This document shows, one piece after another, positions 40,419 through 50,067 of a stretch of 64,000 nucleotides of DNA. Under the pieces are notes generated by a model that saw nothing but the letters and a program-made list of their open reading frames with translations, was not told where the DNA came from and ran no database searches. The first letter of the stretch is position 1, and each line of letters starts with the position of its first letter. Where the stretch lies: assembly GCF_046298265.1 (NCBI RefSeq), contig NZ_JBKAHK010000007.1, positions 124,001 to 188,000 on the forward strand, given 5' to 3'. Made by a program: the position numbers and the translations under genes. The DNA comes from Gillisia xinjiangensis (GTDB lineage Bacteria; Bacteroidota; Bacteroidia; Flavobacteriales; Flavobacteriaceae).

Positions 40419-41168
40419 ATGCAATACGGAATATGTAACCTCAGCATTGTGCCTGTTCGTTTGGAACCGGCAAATGCTTCTGAAATGGTAAACCAGTTAT
40501 TATTTGGAGAATATTTTAAAATCCTTGAAGAACGCGGAAAATGGAGCCGTATACGTATTGCTTTCGATTCTTATGAAGGTTGGGTAGATAACAGGCAGTT
40601 ATTTAAGATAGAAGAAGAACGCTATCTGGAATTGGGTAATGCAACTCCGAAGTATTCTGCAGATTTGATAGAACACCTTATAGATGATCAGAACCGCTTC
40701 ACTCTTATCCCAATGGGATCTCTTTTAAACGCAGCTCCGGCATTGAAGCAAAGCTTTGACGGACAAATTTTAAGCGGTTCCAGGGAAAAATCGAATTTAA
40801 TTGAAACGGCTTTAATGTATCTAAATGCTCCCTTTTTATGGGGAGGAAAAACACCTTTTGGAATAGATTGCAGTGGTTTGACTCAAATGGTTTACAGGTT
40901 AAACGGATATTCCCTGCTAAGGGACTCAATACAGCAGGCCTCGCAGGGGGAACCTTTAAGTTTTATAGAAGAAAGCGAGCCAGGTGATCTTGCTTTTTTT
41001 GATAATCCTGATGGCAGGATTACGCACGTTGGGATCATGATGCCTGATAATTATATTATCCATGTAGATGGTAAAGTGAGAATAGACCGTATAGATCATT
41101 CAGGAATTTTCAATCTTGATTCCAGAAAACATACCCATCAATTAAGAGTTATCAAAAAGATTATTTAA
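40419..41168 (+). CDS. C40-family (NlpC/P60) cysteine peptidase with SH3-like domain
   Basis: A 249-residue protein: residues 1 to about 65 are an SH3b-like domain (EYFKILEERGKWSRIRIAFD, then EGWVDNRQLF), and about 125-249 is an NlpC/P60 domain with Cys151 (FGIDCSGLTQMVY), His203 (ITHVGIMM) and His215 (YIIHVDGK) as catalytic triad. Such enzymes cut peptide bonds in peptidoglycan stems or their fragments. No signal peptide is present: the start ATG at 40419 gives MQYGICNLSI directly. It may act on imported muropeptides in the cytoplasm, which is inference. The terminator at 41206 follows. Confidence 0.88.
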   Translation: MQYGICNLSIVPVRLEPANASEMVNQLLFGEYFKILEERGKWSRIRIAFDSYEGWVDNRQLFKIEEERYLELGNATPKYSADLIEHLIDDQNRFTLIPMGSLLNAAPALKQSFDGQILSGSREKSNLIETALMYLNAPFLWGGKTPFGIDCSGLTQMVYRLNGYSLLRDSIQQASQGEPLSFIEESEPGDLAFFDNPDGRITHVGIMMPDNYIIHVDGKVRIDRIDHSGIFNLDSRKHTHQLRVIKKII

Positions 41169-41205
41169 GCTTACAGGATTTCAGATTTTAAAAAGGATAA
41201 AAACT

Positions 41206-41239
41206 AAAAGAGGTTGCCAAAAATGGCAACCTCTTTTTT
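41206..41239. terminator. Bidirectional terminator between the C40 peptidase and TPR genes
   Basis: A 14-bp perfect stem (AAAAGAGGTTGCCA at 41206-41219; TGGCAACCTCTTTT from 41224) with an AAAA loop, flanked by A-rich and T-rich sequence. It serves both converging genes. Confidence 0.85.
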
Positions 41240-41261
41240 ATTCTCTCAACAAGATCAGTTC

Positions 41262-42509
41262 TTATTCCTGAGACTGATTTATTTTTTCCTGAAGGGCATC
41301 TGCTTTGGCATCTTCCCCAATTTGATAGTAAATATTCATCGCGGTACGCAAAGCTTCAATATTTGATGGATCATTTTCAATTACCTTTTCCAAATAAGGT
41401 AATGCATCCTTATAAATTTGACTGCGTTTTTCTGATAATTCATCATATTTTTTAGTGTCGGCGGAACTCATTCCCAGGGTGTTCATCTCTTCAACTATTG
41501 CAGCTTCTCTTGAAAGGATAGCAGCAGCTATGTTCAAGCGAGCTTCTGCCATTTCCGGGTCAATTTCCAGTGCTTTTTTATAGTAAGAAATAGCAGTGTC
41601 GATTTCTCCAATTTCAAATGAAGTAACTCCCAGGTTATAATATAAAGTTGGGTTGTTAGGATCTTTTTCAATAATTTCTTCCATCAATTCCTTATATTTT
41701 GCCTTATCACCCAATCTATAGTACATATCGGCTTCAGATTGCAAAAGGCTAATATCATTGGGATTAGCAGCTTTTGCAGCTTTCATTGCGGCAATGGCCT
41801 TATCATCCTGACCTTGCTCAATATAGATCAAAGCGATATTCTTGGCGATTTCTCCTGTTCTTGCTTCTGTGATCCTATCTTCAGGTTTAATGTATTCCCC
41901 TGTTTTAACCATAAGGTCTCTTTGGGTTTTGTTCATAACCTCTTCTTCTCCGGTTGTTTTATTTATGGCAACATACTGAGTTTCGATTCCTGTGTATCCA
42001 AGATCTTTTAATTCCTCATAGTATTTTAATGCTTTTGCATAATTACCGGCACTTACTTCGTTGGAAGCAGCATAATACAGGTACAAGGTGTCTTCGCTGT
42101 TTAACTGGTATCCTGCATAAAGCTTATCGGCTGCCTTATTAAATGCCTGGTTATTTTGATCGTTGATTGCACCCTGAACCAAACTGTTTGTTACAGAGGC
42201 TAATCCCTCAGCTGCGAAATCATTCCCCATTTCCTTCGCCTTTTTAAAAGCTTCGGCCGCGGTGATAAGATCCTCAACAGATGTGTTTTCACCGGTTCCA
42301 AGATATGCCTTACCTTTATAAAGGTAATAATCTTCTTTATAATTATCGTTCGCTTCAGATAACAAAGGTTCCGCCTGATTTAAAAGGGTTTTTGCTTCTG
42401 CATAACTTCCTTTATCAACAGCTTTACCCGCATCCCGGATCTCTTTCTTTTGTGCTATAGCAACTACCGATAAAAAGCAGAATGCTAAACTTAAAATATT
42501 GGTTTTCAT
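41262..42509 (-). CDS. Exported TPR protein, gyrA-linked
   Basis: A 415-residue protein with signal peptide MKTNILSLAFCFLSVVAIAQ and a series of tetratricopeptide repeats. Clear TPR helices include NPTLYYNLGVTSFEIGEIDT / AISYYKKALEIDPEMAEARL (around 290-330) and an earlier pair near AIAAMKAAKAANPNDISLL. It should be a periplasmic scaffold for protein contacts. It lies 23 bases downstream of gyrA in the same direction, so the two are probably one transcript; a shared function is not obvious. A proline-poor, acidic tail ends the protein. Confidence 0.87.
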   Translation of the reverse strand: MKTNILSLAFCFLSVVAIAQKKEIRDAGKAVDKGSYAEAKTLLNQAEPLLSEANDNYKEDYYLYKGKAYLGTGENTSVEDLITAAEAFKKAKEMGNDFAAEGLASVTNSLVQGAINDQNNQAFNKAADKLYAGYQLNSEDTLYLYYAASNEVSAGNYAKALKYYEELKDLGYTGIETQYVAINKTTGEEEVMNKTQRDLMVKTGEYIKPEDRITEARTGEIAKNIALIYIEQGQDDKAIAAMKAAKAANPNDISLLQSEADMYYRLGDKAKYKELMEEIIEKDPNNPTLYYNLGVTSFEIGEIDTAISYYKKALEIDPEMAEARLNIAAAILSREAAIVEEMNTLGMSSADTKKYDELSEKRSQIYKDALPYLEKVIENDPSNIEALRTAMNIYYQIGEDAKADALQEKINQSQE

Positions 42510-42532
42510 TTGATTTTTGGTTTTGATTATTA

Positions 42533-45070
42533 TTACTCTTCAGTATCGTCTGCAATTGTTGTGCCATCTGAAATTTCATCACTGATATCGCCAGAAGTAG
42601 CATCATCTAATAGTTCATCTTCAACTTCATCTTCATCTTTCATTACTTTTGCAACGGCAGCTATGGCATCATTTCCTTTAAGGTTAATCAATTTCACTCC
42701 TTGGGTAGCTCTTCCCATTACCCTTAAATTTTCAATGCTCATTCGTATGGCAAGTCCGGATTTATTGATGATCATAAGATCATCTTTATCGGTTACATTT
42801 TTGATAGTAACCAGTTCCCCGGTTTTATCGGTAACCGAAATGGTTTTCACACCTTTTCCTCCACGGTTTGTGATCCTGTAATCCTCTAATTTTGATCGTT
42901 TTCCATACCCATTTTCGGAAACCACCAAAACATTGGCATCCATATCATTCACCGCGATCATTCCTACTACCTCATCCTTATCATTTGCAAGGGTGATACC
43001 TCTAACCCCCGAAGCATTACGCCCCATTGGTCTTGTTTTACCTTCCTCGAAACGGATAGCTTTTCCGCTTCTTAAAGCAAGCATTACCTGACTTTCGCCA
43101 TTGGTGAGTTTTGCTTCAATAAGTTCATCACCCTCCCGGATGGTTATGGCATTAATTCCGTTTACCCGTGGTCGTGAATATTGTTCTAAAGAAGTCTTTT
43201 TCACCTGACCCTTTTTTGTAGCCATAATTACATAATGACTATTGATATACTCTTCATCTTTAAGATCCTGAGTACAGATAAAAGCCTTTACCTTATCGTC
43301 CGGCTCTATGTTGATCAAATTTTGAATAGCCCGCCCTTTTGAGGTCTTACTTCCTTCAGGAATTTCATAAACCCGCATCCAGTAACATTTTCCATTTTGG
43401 GTGAAAAATATCATATACTGGTGATTGGTCCCTGTGAACAGATATTCCAAAAAGTCTTCACTCCTGGTGGTAGAACCTTTTTGTCCTACTCCTCCCCTGT
43501 TTTGGGTTTTATATTCGGTAAGAGAAGTTCTTTTGATATAGCCTGCATGAGAAATAGTAATCACTACCTGCTCATCCGGGATCATATCTTCAATACTTAG
43601 ATCTCCACCGGCATATTCAATAACAGATCTTCTTTCATCTCCATATTTTGCCTTTATTTCCAGCAATTCATCCTTAATTACCTGCATTCTTCGCTCCTTG
43701 CGGTCAAGGATATCTTTCAGGTCTTCAATGGTTTTCATGATCTCTTCATATTCTGAACGAAGTTTATCCTGTTCCAGACCTGTAAGTTGTCTTAATCGCA
43801 TTTCTACGATCGCTTTCGCCTGAATTTCGGATAATTTAAAACGATCGATCAATTTACCGCGCGCTTCGTCTGCATTGTTGGAAGATCTAATCAATGCTAT
43901 TACTTCGTCGATATTATCGGAAGCAATGATCAATCCTTCTAAAATATGGGCTCTTTCCTCGGCTTTTCGAAGTTCATACTGGGTTCTTCTCACCACTACA
44001 TCATGACGGTGCTCCACGAAATGAAAGATCATATCCTTTAGATTCAACATCTCAGGACGACCTTTAACCAATGCTATATTGTTTACACTAAAACTTTGTT
44101 GTAAAGCGGTATGTTTATATAAGGTATTCAGGACGATATTTGGAATTGCATCCCTTTTCAGGATATATACGATTCGCATTCCATTTCGGTCTGATTCATC
44201 CCGGATGGACGAAATACCTTCTATTTTTTTCTCATTAACAAGATCGGCAGTTTTCTTGATCATATCTGCCTTGTTCACCTGGTAAGGGATTTCGGTAACT
44301 ATGATACATTCCTTGCCCTGAACTTCCTCAAGGGAAGATTTTGCCCTAACCATTACGCGCCCACGTCCTGTTTTGAACGCTTCCCGAACTCCATCATATC
44401 CATAGATGGTTCCCCCTGTTGGAAAATCCGGAGCTTTAATATAGGTGATAAGTTCATCGATATCAATATCGTTGTTCTCAATATAAGCTATGGTCCCGTC
44501 AATTACTTCTGAAAGATTGTGCGGTGGCATATTGGTTGCCATACCAACGGCTATTCCGCTGGCACCGTTCACAAGAAGGTTAGGCACCCTGGCTGGCAAT
44601 ACTGTTGGTTCTTCCAGTGTATCATCAAAATTCAAACGGAAATCCACTGTTTCTTTATCGATATCTGCCAACATATCTTCGGCGATCTTGCGCATCCTTG
44701 CTTCGGTATACCTCATAGCCGCCGGACTGTCTCCATCAACAGATCCAAAGTTACCCTGTCCGTCTACAAGCATATAGCGCAAACTCCATTCCTGCGCCAT
44801 CCGTACCATTGCTTCGTAAACAGAAGAATCACCGTGTGGGTGATACTTACCTAAAACTTCCCCAACGATACGGGCAGATTTTTTATGGGCACCAGTAGCC
44901 CTAATTCCTAATTCGTGCATTCCAAATAAAACCCTTCTGTGCACGGGTTTTAGTCCGTCCCGCACATCAGGCAGCGCACGTGACACAATGACCGACATCG
45001 AATAATCGATGTAAGCCGATTTCATTTCATCTTCAATGTTGATAGGAATTAATTTTTCTCCTTCAGCCAT
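42533..45070 (-). CDS. gyrA: DNA gyrase subunit A
   Basis: An 845-residue type II topoisomerase subunit that cuts and reseals DNA with GyrB. The catalytic Tyr121 is in AAMRYTEARM (E. coli Tyr122). The quinolone-resistance region reads HPHGDSSVYEAM, with Ser82 and Glu86 at positions equivalent to E. coli Ser83 and Asp87, so the usual resistance serine is unmutated. The C-terminal domain has GyrA blades with NRGGKGVKT as the degenerate GyrA box. An acidic Asp/Glu-rich tail (about 815-845) is common in Bacteroidota. The ATG at 45070 is well supported by the conserved IDYSMSVIVSRALPDVRDGL start. It precedes the TPR gene and is divergent from clpC. Confidence 0.97.
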   Translation of the reverse strand: MAEGEKLIPINIEDEMKSAYIDYSMSVIVSRALPDVRDGLKPVHRRVLFGMHELGIRATGAHKKSARIVGEVLGKYHPHGDSSVYEAMVRMAQEWSLRYMLVDGQGNFGSVDGDSPAAMRYTEARMRKIAEDMLADIDKETVDFRLNFDDTLEEPTVLPARVPNLLVNGASGIAVGMATNMPPHNLSEVIDGTIAYIENNDIDIDELITYIKAPDFPTGGTIYGYDGVREAFKTGRGRVMVRAKSSLEEVQGKECIIVTEIPYQVNKADMIKKTADLVNEKKIEGISSIRDESDRNGMRIVYILKRDAIPNIVLNTLYKHTALQQSFSVNNIALVKGRPEMLNLKDMIFHFVEHRHDVVVRRTQYELRKAEERAHILEGLIIASDNIDEVIALIRSSNNADEARGKLIDRFKLSEIQAKAIVEMRLRQLTGLEQDKLRSEYEEIMKTIEDLKDILDRKERRMQVIKDELLEIKAKYGDERRSVIEYAGGDLSIEDMIPDEQVVITISHAGYIKRTSLTEYKTQNRGGVGQKGSTTRSEDFLEYLFTGTNHQYMIFFTQNGKCYWMRVYEIPEGSKTSKGRAIQNLINIEPDDKVKAFICTQDLKDEEYINSHYVIMATKKGQVKKTSLEQYSRPRVNGINAITIREGDELIEAKLTNGESQVMLALRSGKAIRFEEGKTRPMGRNASGVRGITLANDKDEVVGMIAVNDMDANVLVVSENGYGKRSKLEDYRITNRGGKGVKTISVTDKTGELVTIKNVTDKDDLMIINKSGLAIRMSIENLRVMGRATQGVKLINLKGNDAIAAVAKVMKDEDEVEDELLDDATSGDISDEISDGTTIADDTEE

Positions 45071-45230
45071 ATTAACATAGTTTAATTTAGTTCAAAAATC
45101 TAACGAGCCAATTTAAGCATTTTCCCAATGTTATTAGGGCTAAGTGCTTCTATTTTGATTATTTTTATTAACAAATATTTGGGCGTGCTTCGTTGATAAG
45201 TTGCTTATTTTATATTTTGTTTATTAAAAG

Positions 45231-45238
45231 TAATTTTG
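45231..45238 (+). promoter_or_regulatory. Candidate -7 box of clpC
   Basis: TAATTTTG matches TAnnTTTG exactly, 78 bases before the ATG. Possible TTG partners at 45201 and 45217 are poorly spaced, so the call is tentative. Confidence 0.3.
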
Positions 45239-45316
45239 TCTATTAGCTAACGACTCATAAACGGGTATAATTTTTGAACGTTTTGAGGAAAATAAATTAA
45301 CGAGAAAGGAAATAAG

Positions 45317-47866
45317 ATGGATGATAATTTTTCACCCAAAGTAAAAGATGTCATTGCATTCAGCAAGGAGGAAGCTCTAAGACTGGGTCATGACTTCATT
45401 GGAACGGAGCATTTAATGCTTGGTCTTCTTCGTGATGGAGATGGTAAAGCTATAAATATATTGAACGCGATGGATATAGATTTAAGCCATTTAAGACGAA
45501 AAGTAGAAATATTAAGCCCGGCCACTTCAACCGAAACAATAACTTCAAACGAGAAAAAGAACCTGCATTTAACAAGGCAGGCAGAAAGAGCGCTAAAAAC
45601 CACTTTTCTAGAAGCTAAACTTTTTCAAAGTTCTTCTATTAATACGGCCCATTTGTTATTATGTATTCTTCGGAATGAGAACGATCCTACCACAAAACTT
45701 CTTAATAAACTTAAGATAGATTATGATGGGGTTAAAGATCAGTTTAAATATATGATCACAAACGAAGATGATTTTCTGGAAGGACCAAAAGCTGAATCAT
45801 TTTCAGATGAAGATAGTTCATCTGATGATGCTTCTAAAGACAACCCATTCAGCAGCAGTACCGGGAAACCCAATAAAAAGTCTAAGACTCCTGTATTGGA
45901 TAATTTTGGCAGGGATTTGACCGCGATGGCCGAAGTGGACAAACTGGATCCTGTTGTAGGTAGAGAAAAAGAGATTGAACGGGTAAGTCAGATTTTAAGC
46001 AGGCGTAAGAAAAACAATCCACTGCTCATCGGGGAACCGGGAGTTGGAAAATCGGCTATTGCGGAAGGTTTGGCCTTGCGTATCGTAAAACGAAAAGTAT
46101 CCAGAATATTATTTGACAAACGTGTGGTAACACTCGACTTGGCAAGTCTGGTTGCCGGCACCAAATACCGTGGTCAATTTGAGGAGCGTATGAAAGCGGT
46201 GATGAATGAACTGGAAAAAAATGATGACATTATTTTATTCATCGATGAGATCCACACGATTGTAGGTGCCGGTGGCGCTACCGGAAGTCTGGATGCCAGC
46301 AATATGTTCAAGCCAGCTTTGGCTCGTGGCGAAATTCAATGTATTGGAGCCACAACCCTGGATGAGTACAGGCAGTATATAGAAAAAGATGGTGCTCTTG
46401 AGCGTAGATTCCAGAAAGTGATCGTAGAACCTACCACTGTAGAGGAAACACTGGAGATATTAAACAATATCAAGGATAAATATGAAGACCATCATAATGT
46501 TACCTATACCCCTGAAGCTATTGATGCCTGCGTTAAATTAACCAACAGGTATATGACAGACAGGTTTCTTCCAGACAAGGCTATAGATGCCCTGGATGAG
46601 GCAGGTGCGCGGGTCCATATCACCAATATTGATGTTCCAAAGCAAATTCTTGAACTGGAGAAGAAACTGGAAGAAGTACGTGAAAGCAAAAATGCCGTTG
46701 TCAAAAAACAAAAATATGAGGAAGCAGCAAAATTAAGGGATGATGAAAAAAATCTCGAAAAAAATCTTGCTATAGCTCAGGAAAAATGGGAAGAAGAATC
46801 CAAAAAGCATAAGGAAGTTGTTACGGAAGACAATGTTGCCGATGTGGTTTCTATGATGACCGGAGTACCCGTAAACAGGATCGCACAAACCGAGATCAAA
46901 AAACTTGCTGAATTACCAGTACGAATTAAAGGTAAAATAATTGGTCAGGATGATGCGGTGAATAAGGTTGTAAAAGCAATTCAGCGAAATCGCGCAGGAT
47001 TAAAAGATCCAAATAAACCAATTGGATCCTTTATATTCCTTGGACAAACAGGAGTAGGTAAAACACAGCTTGCAAAAATTCTTGCAAAGGAACTGTTTGA
47101 CAATGAAGATACCCTCATTCGAATTGATATGAGTGAGTATATGGAGAAATTTGCAGTTTCAAGATTGATAGGTGCACCTCCTGGATATGTTGGGTATGAA
47201 GAAGGTGGGCAGTTAACCGAAAAAGTGCGCCGTAAACCATATGCGGTAATTCTTTTGGATGAAGTAGAAAAAGCGCATCCCGATGTTTTTAATATGTTAT
47301 TGCAGGTGCTGGATGATGGATACCTTACTGATAGTTTAGGTAGAAAGATCGATTTCAGGAATACAATTATTATTATGACATCCAATATCGGGTCCCGAAA
47401 ACTCAAAGATTTTGGACAAGGAGTAGGTTTTGGAACGGCAGCTCAACGATCGCAAATCGATGATAACACCAGGAGTGTTATTGAAAATGCGCTTAAAAAA
47501 GCATTTGCTCCTGAATTTTTGAACCGAATAGATGATGTGGTTATTTTTAATTCTCTTGAAAAAGAAGATATAAGTAAAATCATTGATATTGAACTTGAGA
47601 AATTATATGACCGTATCAATTTGATTGGTTACAATTTAACCCTGACCGATAAAGCCAAAAACTTTATAGCAGAAAAAGGATTTGATAGGGATTATGGAGC
47701 AAGACCTTTAAACAGGGCGATCCAGAAATACATTGAAGATACTTTAGCCGAAGAAATCGTTACCTCCCACCTTTCAGAAGGTGATAAAATCTTTATGGAT
47801 CTGGATGAAGAAAAAAATGAACTTACCGTGAACATAGAGAAGGCGGCAAAAGAAACGGAATCTTAA
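45317..47866 (+). CDS. clpC: ATP-dependent Clp protease ATP-binding subunit ClpC
   Basis: An 849-residue Hsp100 unfoldase that feeds proteins to ClpP. The N domain has two Clp_N repeats (LGHDFIGTEHLMLGLLRDGD first). AAA module 1 has GEPGVGKSAIAEGLAL, module 2 has GQTGVGKTQLAKILAKELF, with the HPDVFNMLLQVLDDGYLTDS helix. A UVR-like motif (KKQKYEEAAKLRDDEKNLEK, about 465-485) in the middle domain identifies ClpC rather than ClpB or ClpA. An acidic linker near 155-185 separates N and D1 domains. It stands alone, divergent from gyrA. Confidence 0.95.
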   Translation: MDDNFSPKVKDVIAFSKEEALRLGHDFIGTEHLMLGLLRDGDGKAINILNAMDIDLSHLRRKVEILSPATSTETITSNEKKNLHLTRQAERALKTTFLEAKLFQSSSINTAHLLLCILRNENDPTTKLLNKLKIDYDGVKDQFKYMITNEDDFLEGPKAESFSDEDSSSDDASKDNPFSSSTGKPNKKSKTPVLDNFGRDLTAMAEVDKLDPVVGREKEIERVSQILSRRKKNNPLLIGEPGVGKSAIAEGLALRIVKRKVSRILFDKRVVTLDLASLVAGTKYRGQFEERMKAVMNELEKNDDIILFIDEIHTIVGAGGATGSLDASNMFKPALARGEIQCIGATTLDEYRQYIEKDGALERRFQKVIVEPTTVEETLEILNNIKDKYEDHHNVTYTPEAIDACVKLTNRYMTDRFLPDKAIDALDEAGARVHITNIDVPKQILELEKKLEEVRESKNAVVKKQKYEEAAKLRDDEKNLEKNLAIAQEKWEEESKKHKEVVTEDNVADVVSMMTGVPVNRIAQTEIKKLAELPVRIKGKIIGQDDAVNKVVKAIQRNRAGLKDPNKPIGSFIFLGQTGVGKTQLAKILAKELFDNEDTLIRIDMSEYMEKFAVSRLIGAPPGYVGYEEGGQLTEKVRRKPYAVILLDEVEKAHPDVFNMLLQVLDDGYLTDSLGRKIDFRNTIIIMTSNIGSRKLKDFGQGVGFGTAAQRSQIDDNTRSVIENALKKAFAPEFLNRIDDVVIFNSLEKEDISKIIDIELEKLYDRINLIGYNLTLTDKAKNFIAEKGFDRDYGARPLNRAIQKYIEDTLAEEIVTSHLSEGDKIFMDLDEEKNELTVNIEKAAKETES

Positions 47867-47882
47867 AAAATTGATAGTATTT

Positions 47883-47926
47883 AAAATGCTTTGAGGTGAT
47901 TAAATTCACTTTAAAGCATTTTTTTT
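47883..47926 (+). terminator. Terminator of clpC
   Basis: AAAATGCTTT (47883-47892) pairs with AAAGCATTTT (47913-47922); an inner GTGA/TCAC extends the stem. It ends in a run of eight T, 16 bases past the stop. Confidence 0.8.
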
Positions 47927-48059
47927 ATAATCAATAATGAAAACACACAACTAAATGCACCTTGATAATATCTTAAATCCAATGTACATTTTGTAGGAAT
48001 CCAGATTATATTACGCTTAAATTTCTTACATTTAAAAATCATTTTTCCCCTACTAAAAT

Positions 48060-48431
48060 ATGATTGAATCTGCAATAGAGCTTGACTTTGGAAAAGTCAC
48101 CATTATCGATAATATTCTCATCGCTGAACTTAACGAAGGAATTTTATTTGATGTTGAGAATAATCGTAAACTATTAAATTTAGGCAATAAAATCTTTAAA
48201 GGGATGCCCTATGGCTATATCTCCAACCGGGTAAATTCCTATGCCATAAACCCGATGATCTACCTGGAATCTTCCAGCACTATCAACTTAAAAGCGATAG
48301 CTGTGGTTAGCAGCAATCCGGTTTGCCAACAAAACACCCTTCTGGAAAAGCAATTCTATAAAGAGGGAGATTCTTTCGAAGTCTTTGATACCCTGGAAGC
48401 GGCTATAAATTGGATTAAATTAAAAATTTAG
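48060..48431 (+). CDS. Conserved-type small protein, possibly STAS/SpoIIAA-like
   Basis: A 123-residue cytoplasmic protein with an alpha/beta look: IDNILIAELNEGILFDVENN, KIFKGMPYGYISNRVNSYAI, then NLKAIAVVSSNPVCQQNTLL and a last helix LEAAINWIKLKI. The pattern of a beta strand after FGKV and a C-terminal 'TLEAAINWI' helix resembles STAS/SEC14-like (SpoIIAA-like) proteins known from Flavobacteria. I do not recognise a named function. It converges on hutH with 2 bases between stop codons. The gene itself is well supported by frame, start and end. Confidence 0.62.
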   Translation: MIESAIELDFGKVTIIDNILIAELNEGILFDVENNRKLLNLGNKIFKGMPYGYISNRVNSYAINPMIYLESSSTINLKAIAVVSSNPVCQQNTLLEKQFYKEGDSFEVFDTLEAAINWIKLKI

Positions 48432-48433
48432 GA

Positions 48434-49945
48434 TCAGTCAAACATCCGTTCGTTTTTAACAGAGAAGTTGGAAAGAAATTCTTTGGCCTTCCCAATATGA
48501 TCAGCCATTACCTGGTCCTCTTTTAATACAGGCACTTTTAATCTGAAATTTTCCAGAATCTCCAATAGAAAAGGCGATGTTTTTGCAGGCTCACGGAAGT
48601 GCAATGCCTGGGAAGCATTGAATAATTCTATTGCAAGTATGGTTGATATGTTCTCAATCACTTTCAGGGCTTTTGTGGCTCCGTTTGCTCCCATACTTAC
48701 GTGGTCCTCCTGCCCGTTTGAGGAGACAATGGAATCAACACTTGACGGAGTTGCGTATTGTTTATTCTGGCTTACGATACTTGCAGCCGTGTACTGTGGT
48801 ATCATAAATCCGCTGTTTAAGCCTGGATTTTCAACCAAAAATGCCGGAAGTCCTCTTAAACCCGAAACCAACTGATAAGTCCTTCTTTCTGAAATATTAC
48901 CCATTTCAGCCATTGCGATCGCAAGGTAATCAAAGGCTAATGCCAAAGGTTGTCCGTGAAAATTCCCACCGGAAATGATTTTATCTGCTTCAATAAAAAT
49001 ATTGGGATTATCTGTAACCGAATTAATTTCGGTTTTAAAAGTCTTTCTAACAAAAGATAAAGTATCCCTGGAAGCTCCATGAACCTGTGGAATACATCGA
49101 AAAGAATATGGATCCTGAACACTCGCCTTTTCCTGTTCTGCCAGTTCACTACCGGCTAAAAACTCCCTTAATCGTTCTGCTGTTTTAATTTGCCCCCTGT
49201 GGGGACGAACCATATGAACCAGTTCGTCAAACGGAGACATATTGCAATCAAAGGCATCTATAGAAATCGCCGAGATCACATCGGCCAAATAACATAATTT
49301 ATAAGATTCGGTTAAGGCAAATACCCCATGGGCACTCATAAACTGGGTGCCATTCAATAATGCTAAACCTTCCTTGGATTGAAGTTCTATTGGATTCCAG
49401 CCAAACTTATCCAGAATCTTAGCGGCCATAACCCTTTCCCCTTCAAAATATACTTCACCCTTTCCTATAAGCGGCAAAGCCAGATGTGCTAAAGGAGCCA
49501 AATCTCCCGAAGCCCCAAGGGAACCCTGTTCATAAATTACAGGAAGTACATCGTTATTATAAAAATCTATCAATCGCTGAACGGTTCCCAAAGCAATTCC
49601 AGAATGACCATAACTCAAAGATTGGATTTTCAATAAGAGCATCAATCTTATAATTGGTTTGGAAACAAGGTCCCCGGTACCGCATGCATGCGACATTACC
49701 AGATTTTCCTGCAGTTGGGTAAGGTGATCGGAGGAAATTTTTACATTGCAAAGGGATCCAAAACCTGTATTTATTCCATAAATGGGGACATCACTTTGTT
49801 TAATCTTATCATCCAGGTATTTTCTCGATTTTTCAATATTCAACCTGGATTCTTCGCTCAACTCCAGTTTTCTTTTATTGGTGATAATATCCTGAAGCAC
49901 ACACAGGTCAAGTACCGCAGAGCTTATATAGTGATTGGAATCCAT
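48434..49945 (-). CDS. hutH: Histidine ammonia-lyase (aromatic amino acid lyase)
   Basis: A 503-residue enzyme that removes ammonia from histidine to give urocanate. The MIO prosthetic group precursor A145-S146-G147 lies in GSLGASGDLAPLAHLALP. Also present are YGINTGFGSLCNV near the start, NGTQFMSAHGV and QEDHVSMGANGATKALKVIE in the C-terminal half. The HAL fingerprints fit; a tyrosine/phenylalanine lyase cannot be wholly excluded by eye, but the length and blocks fit hutH. No hutU, hutI or hutG gene is present nearby, so the rest of the pathway must be elsewhere. The NAD(P)H-hydrate repair gene ends 122 bases upstream, same direction. Confidence 0.88.
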   Translation of the reverse strand: MDSNHYISSAVLDLCVLQDIITNKRKLELSEESRLNIEKSRKYLDDKIKQSDVPIYGINTGFGSLCNVKISSDHLTQLQENLVMSHACGTGDLVSKPIIRLMLLLKIQSLSYGHSGIALGTVQRLIDFYNNDVLPVIYEQGSLGASGDLAPLAHLALPLIGKGEVYFEGERVMAAKILDKFGWNPIELQSKEGLALLNGTQFMSAHGVFALTESYKLCYLADVISAISIDAFDCNMSPFDELVHMVRPHRGQIKTAERLREFLAGSELAEQEKASVQDPYSFRCIPQVHGASRDTLSFVRKTFKTEINSVTDNPNIFIEADKIISGGNFHGQPLALAFDYLAIAMAEMGNISERRTYQLVSGLRGLPAFLVENPGLNSGFMIPQYTAASIVSQNKQYATPSSVDSIVSSNGQEDHVSMGANGATKALKVIENISTILAIELFNASQALHFREPAKTSPFLLEILENFRLKVPVLKEDQVMADHIGKAKEFLSNFSVKNERMFD

Positions 49946-50067
49946 AAATATTCGGTTGGTTTTATCGGGTTTTATGTTAGCAGAAATTTTTTCAATTCAA
50001 TAAAAGGAAAATAATGTTCAGGTATCTACTGTTAAACGTTTGCTAAATTAATTGAATATTTTGCAAT

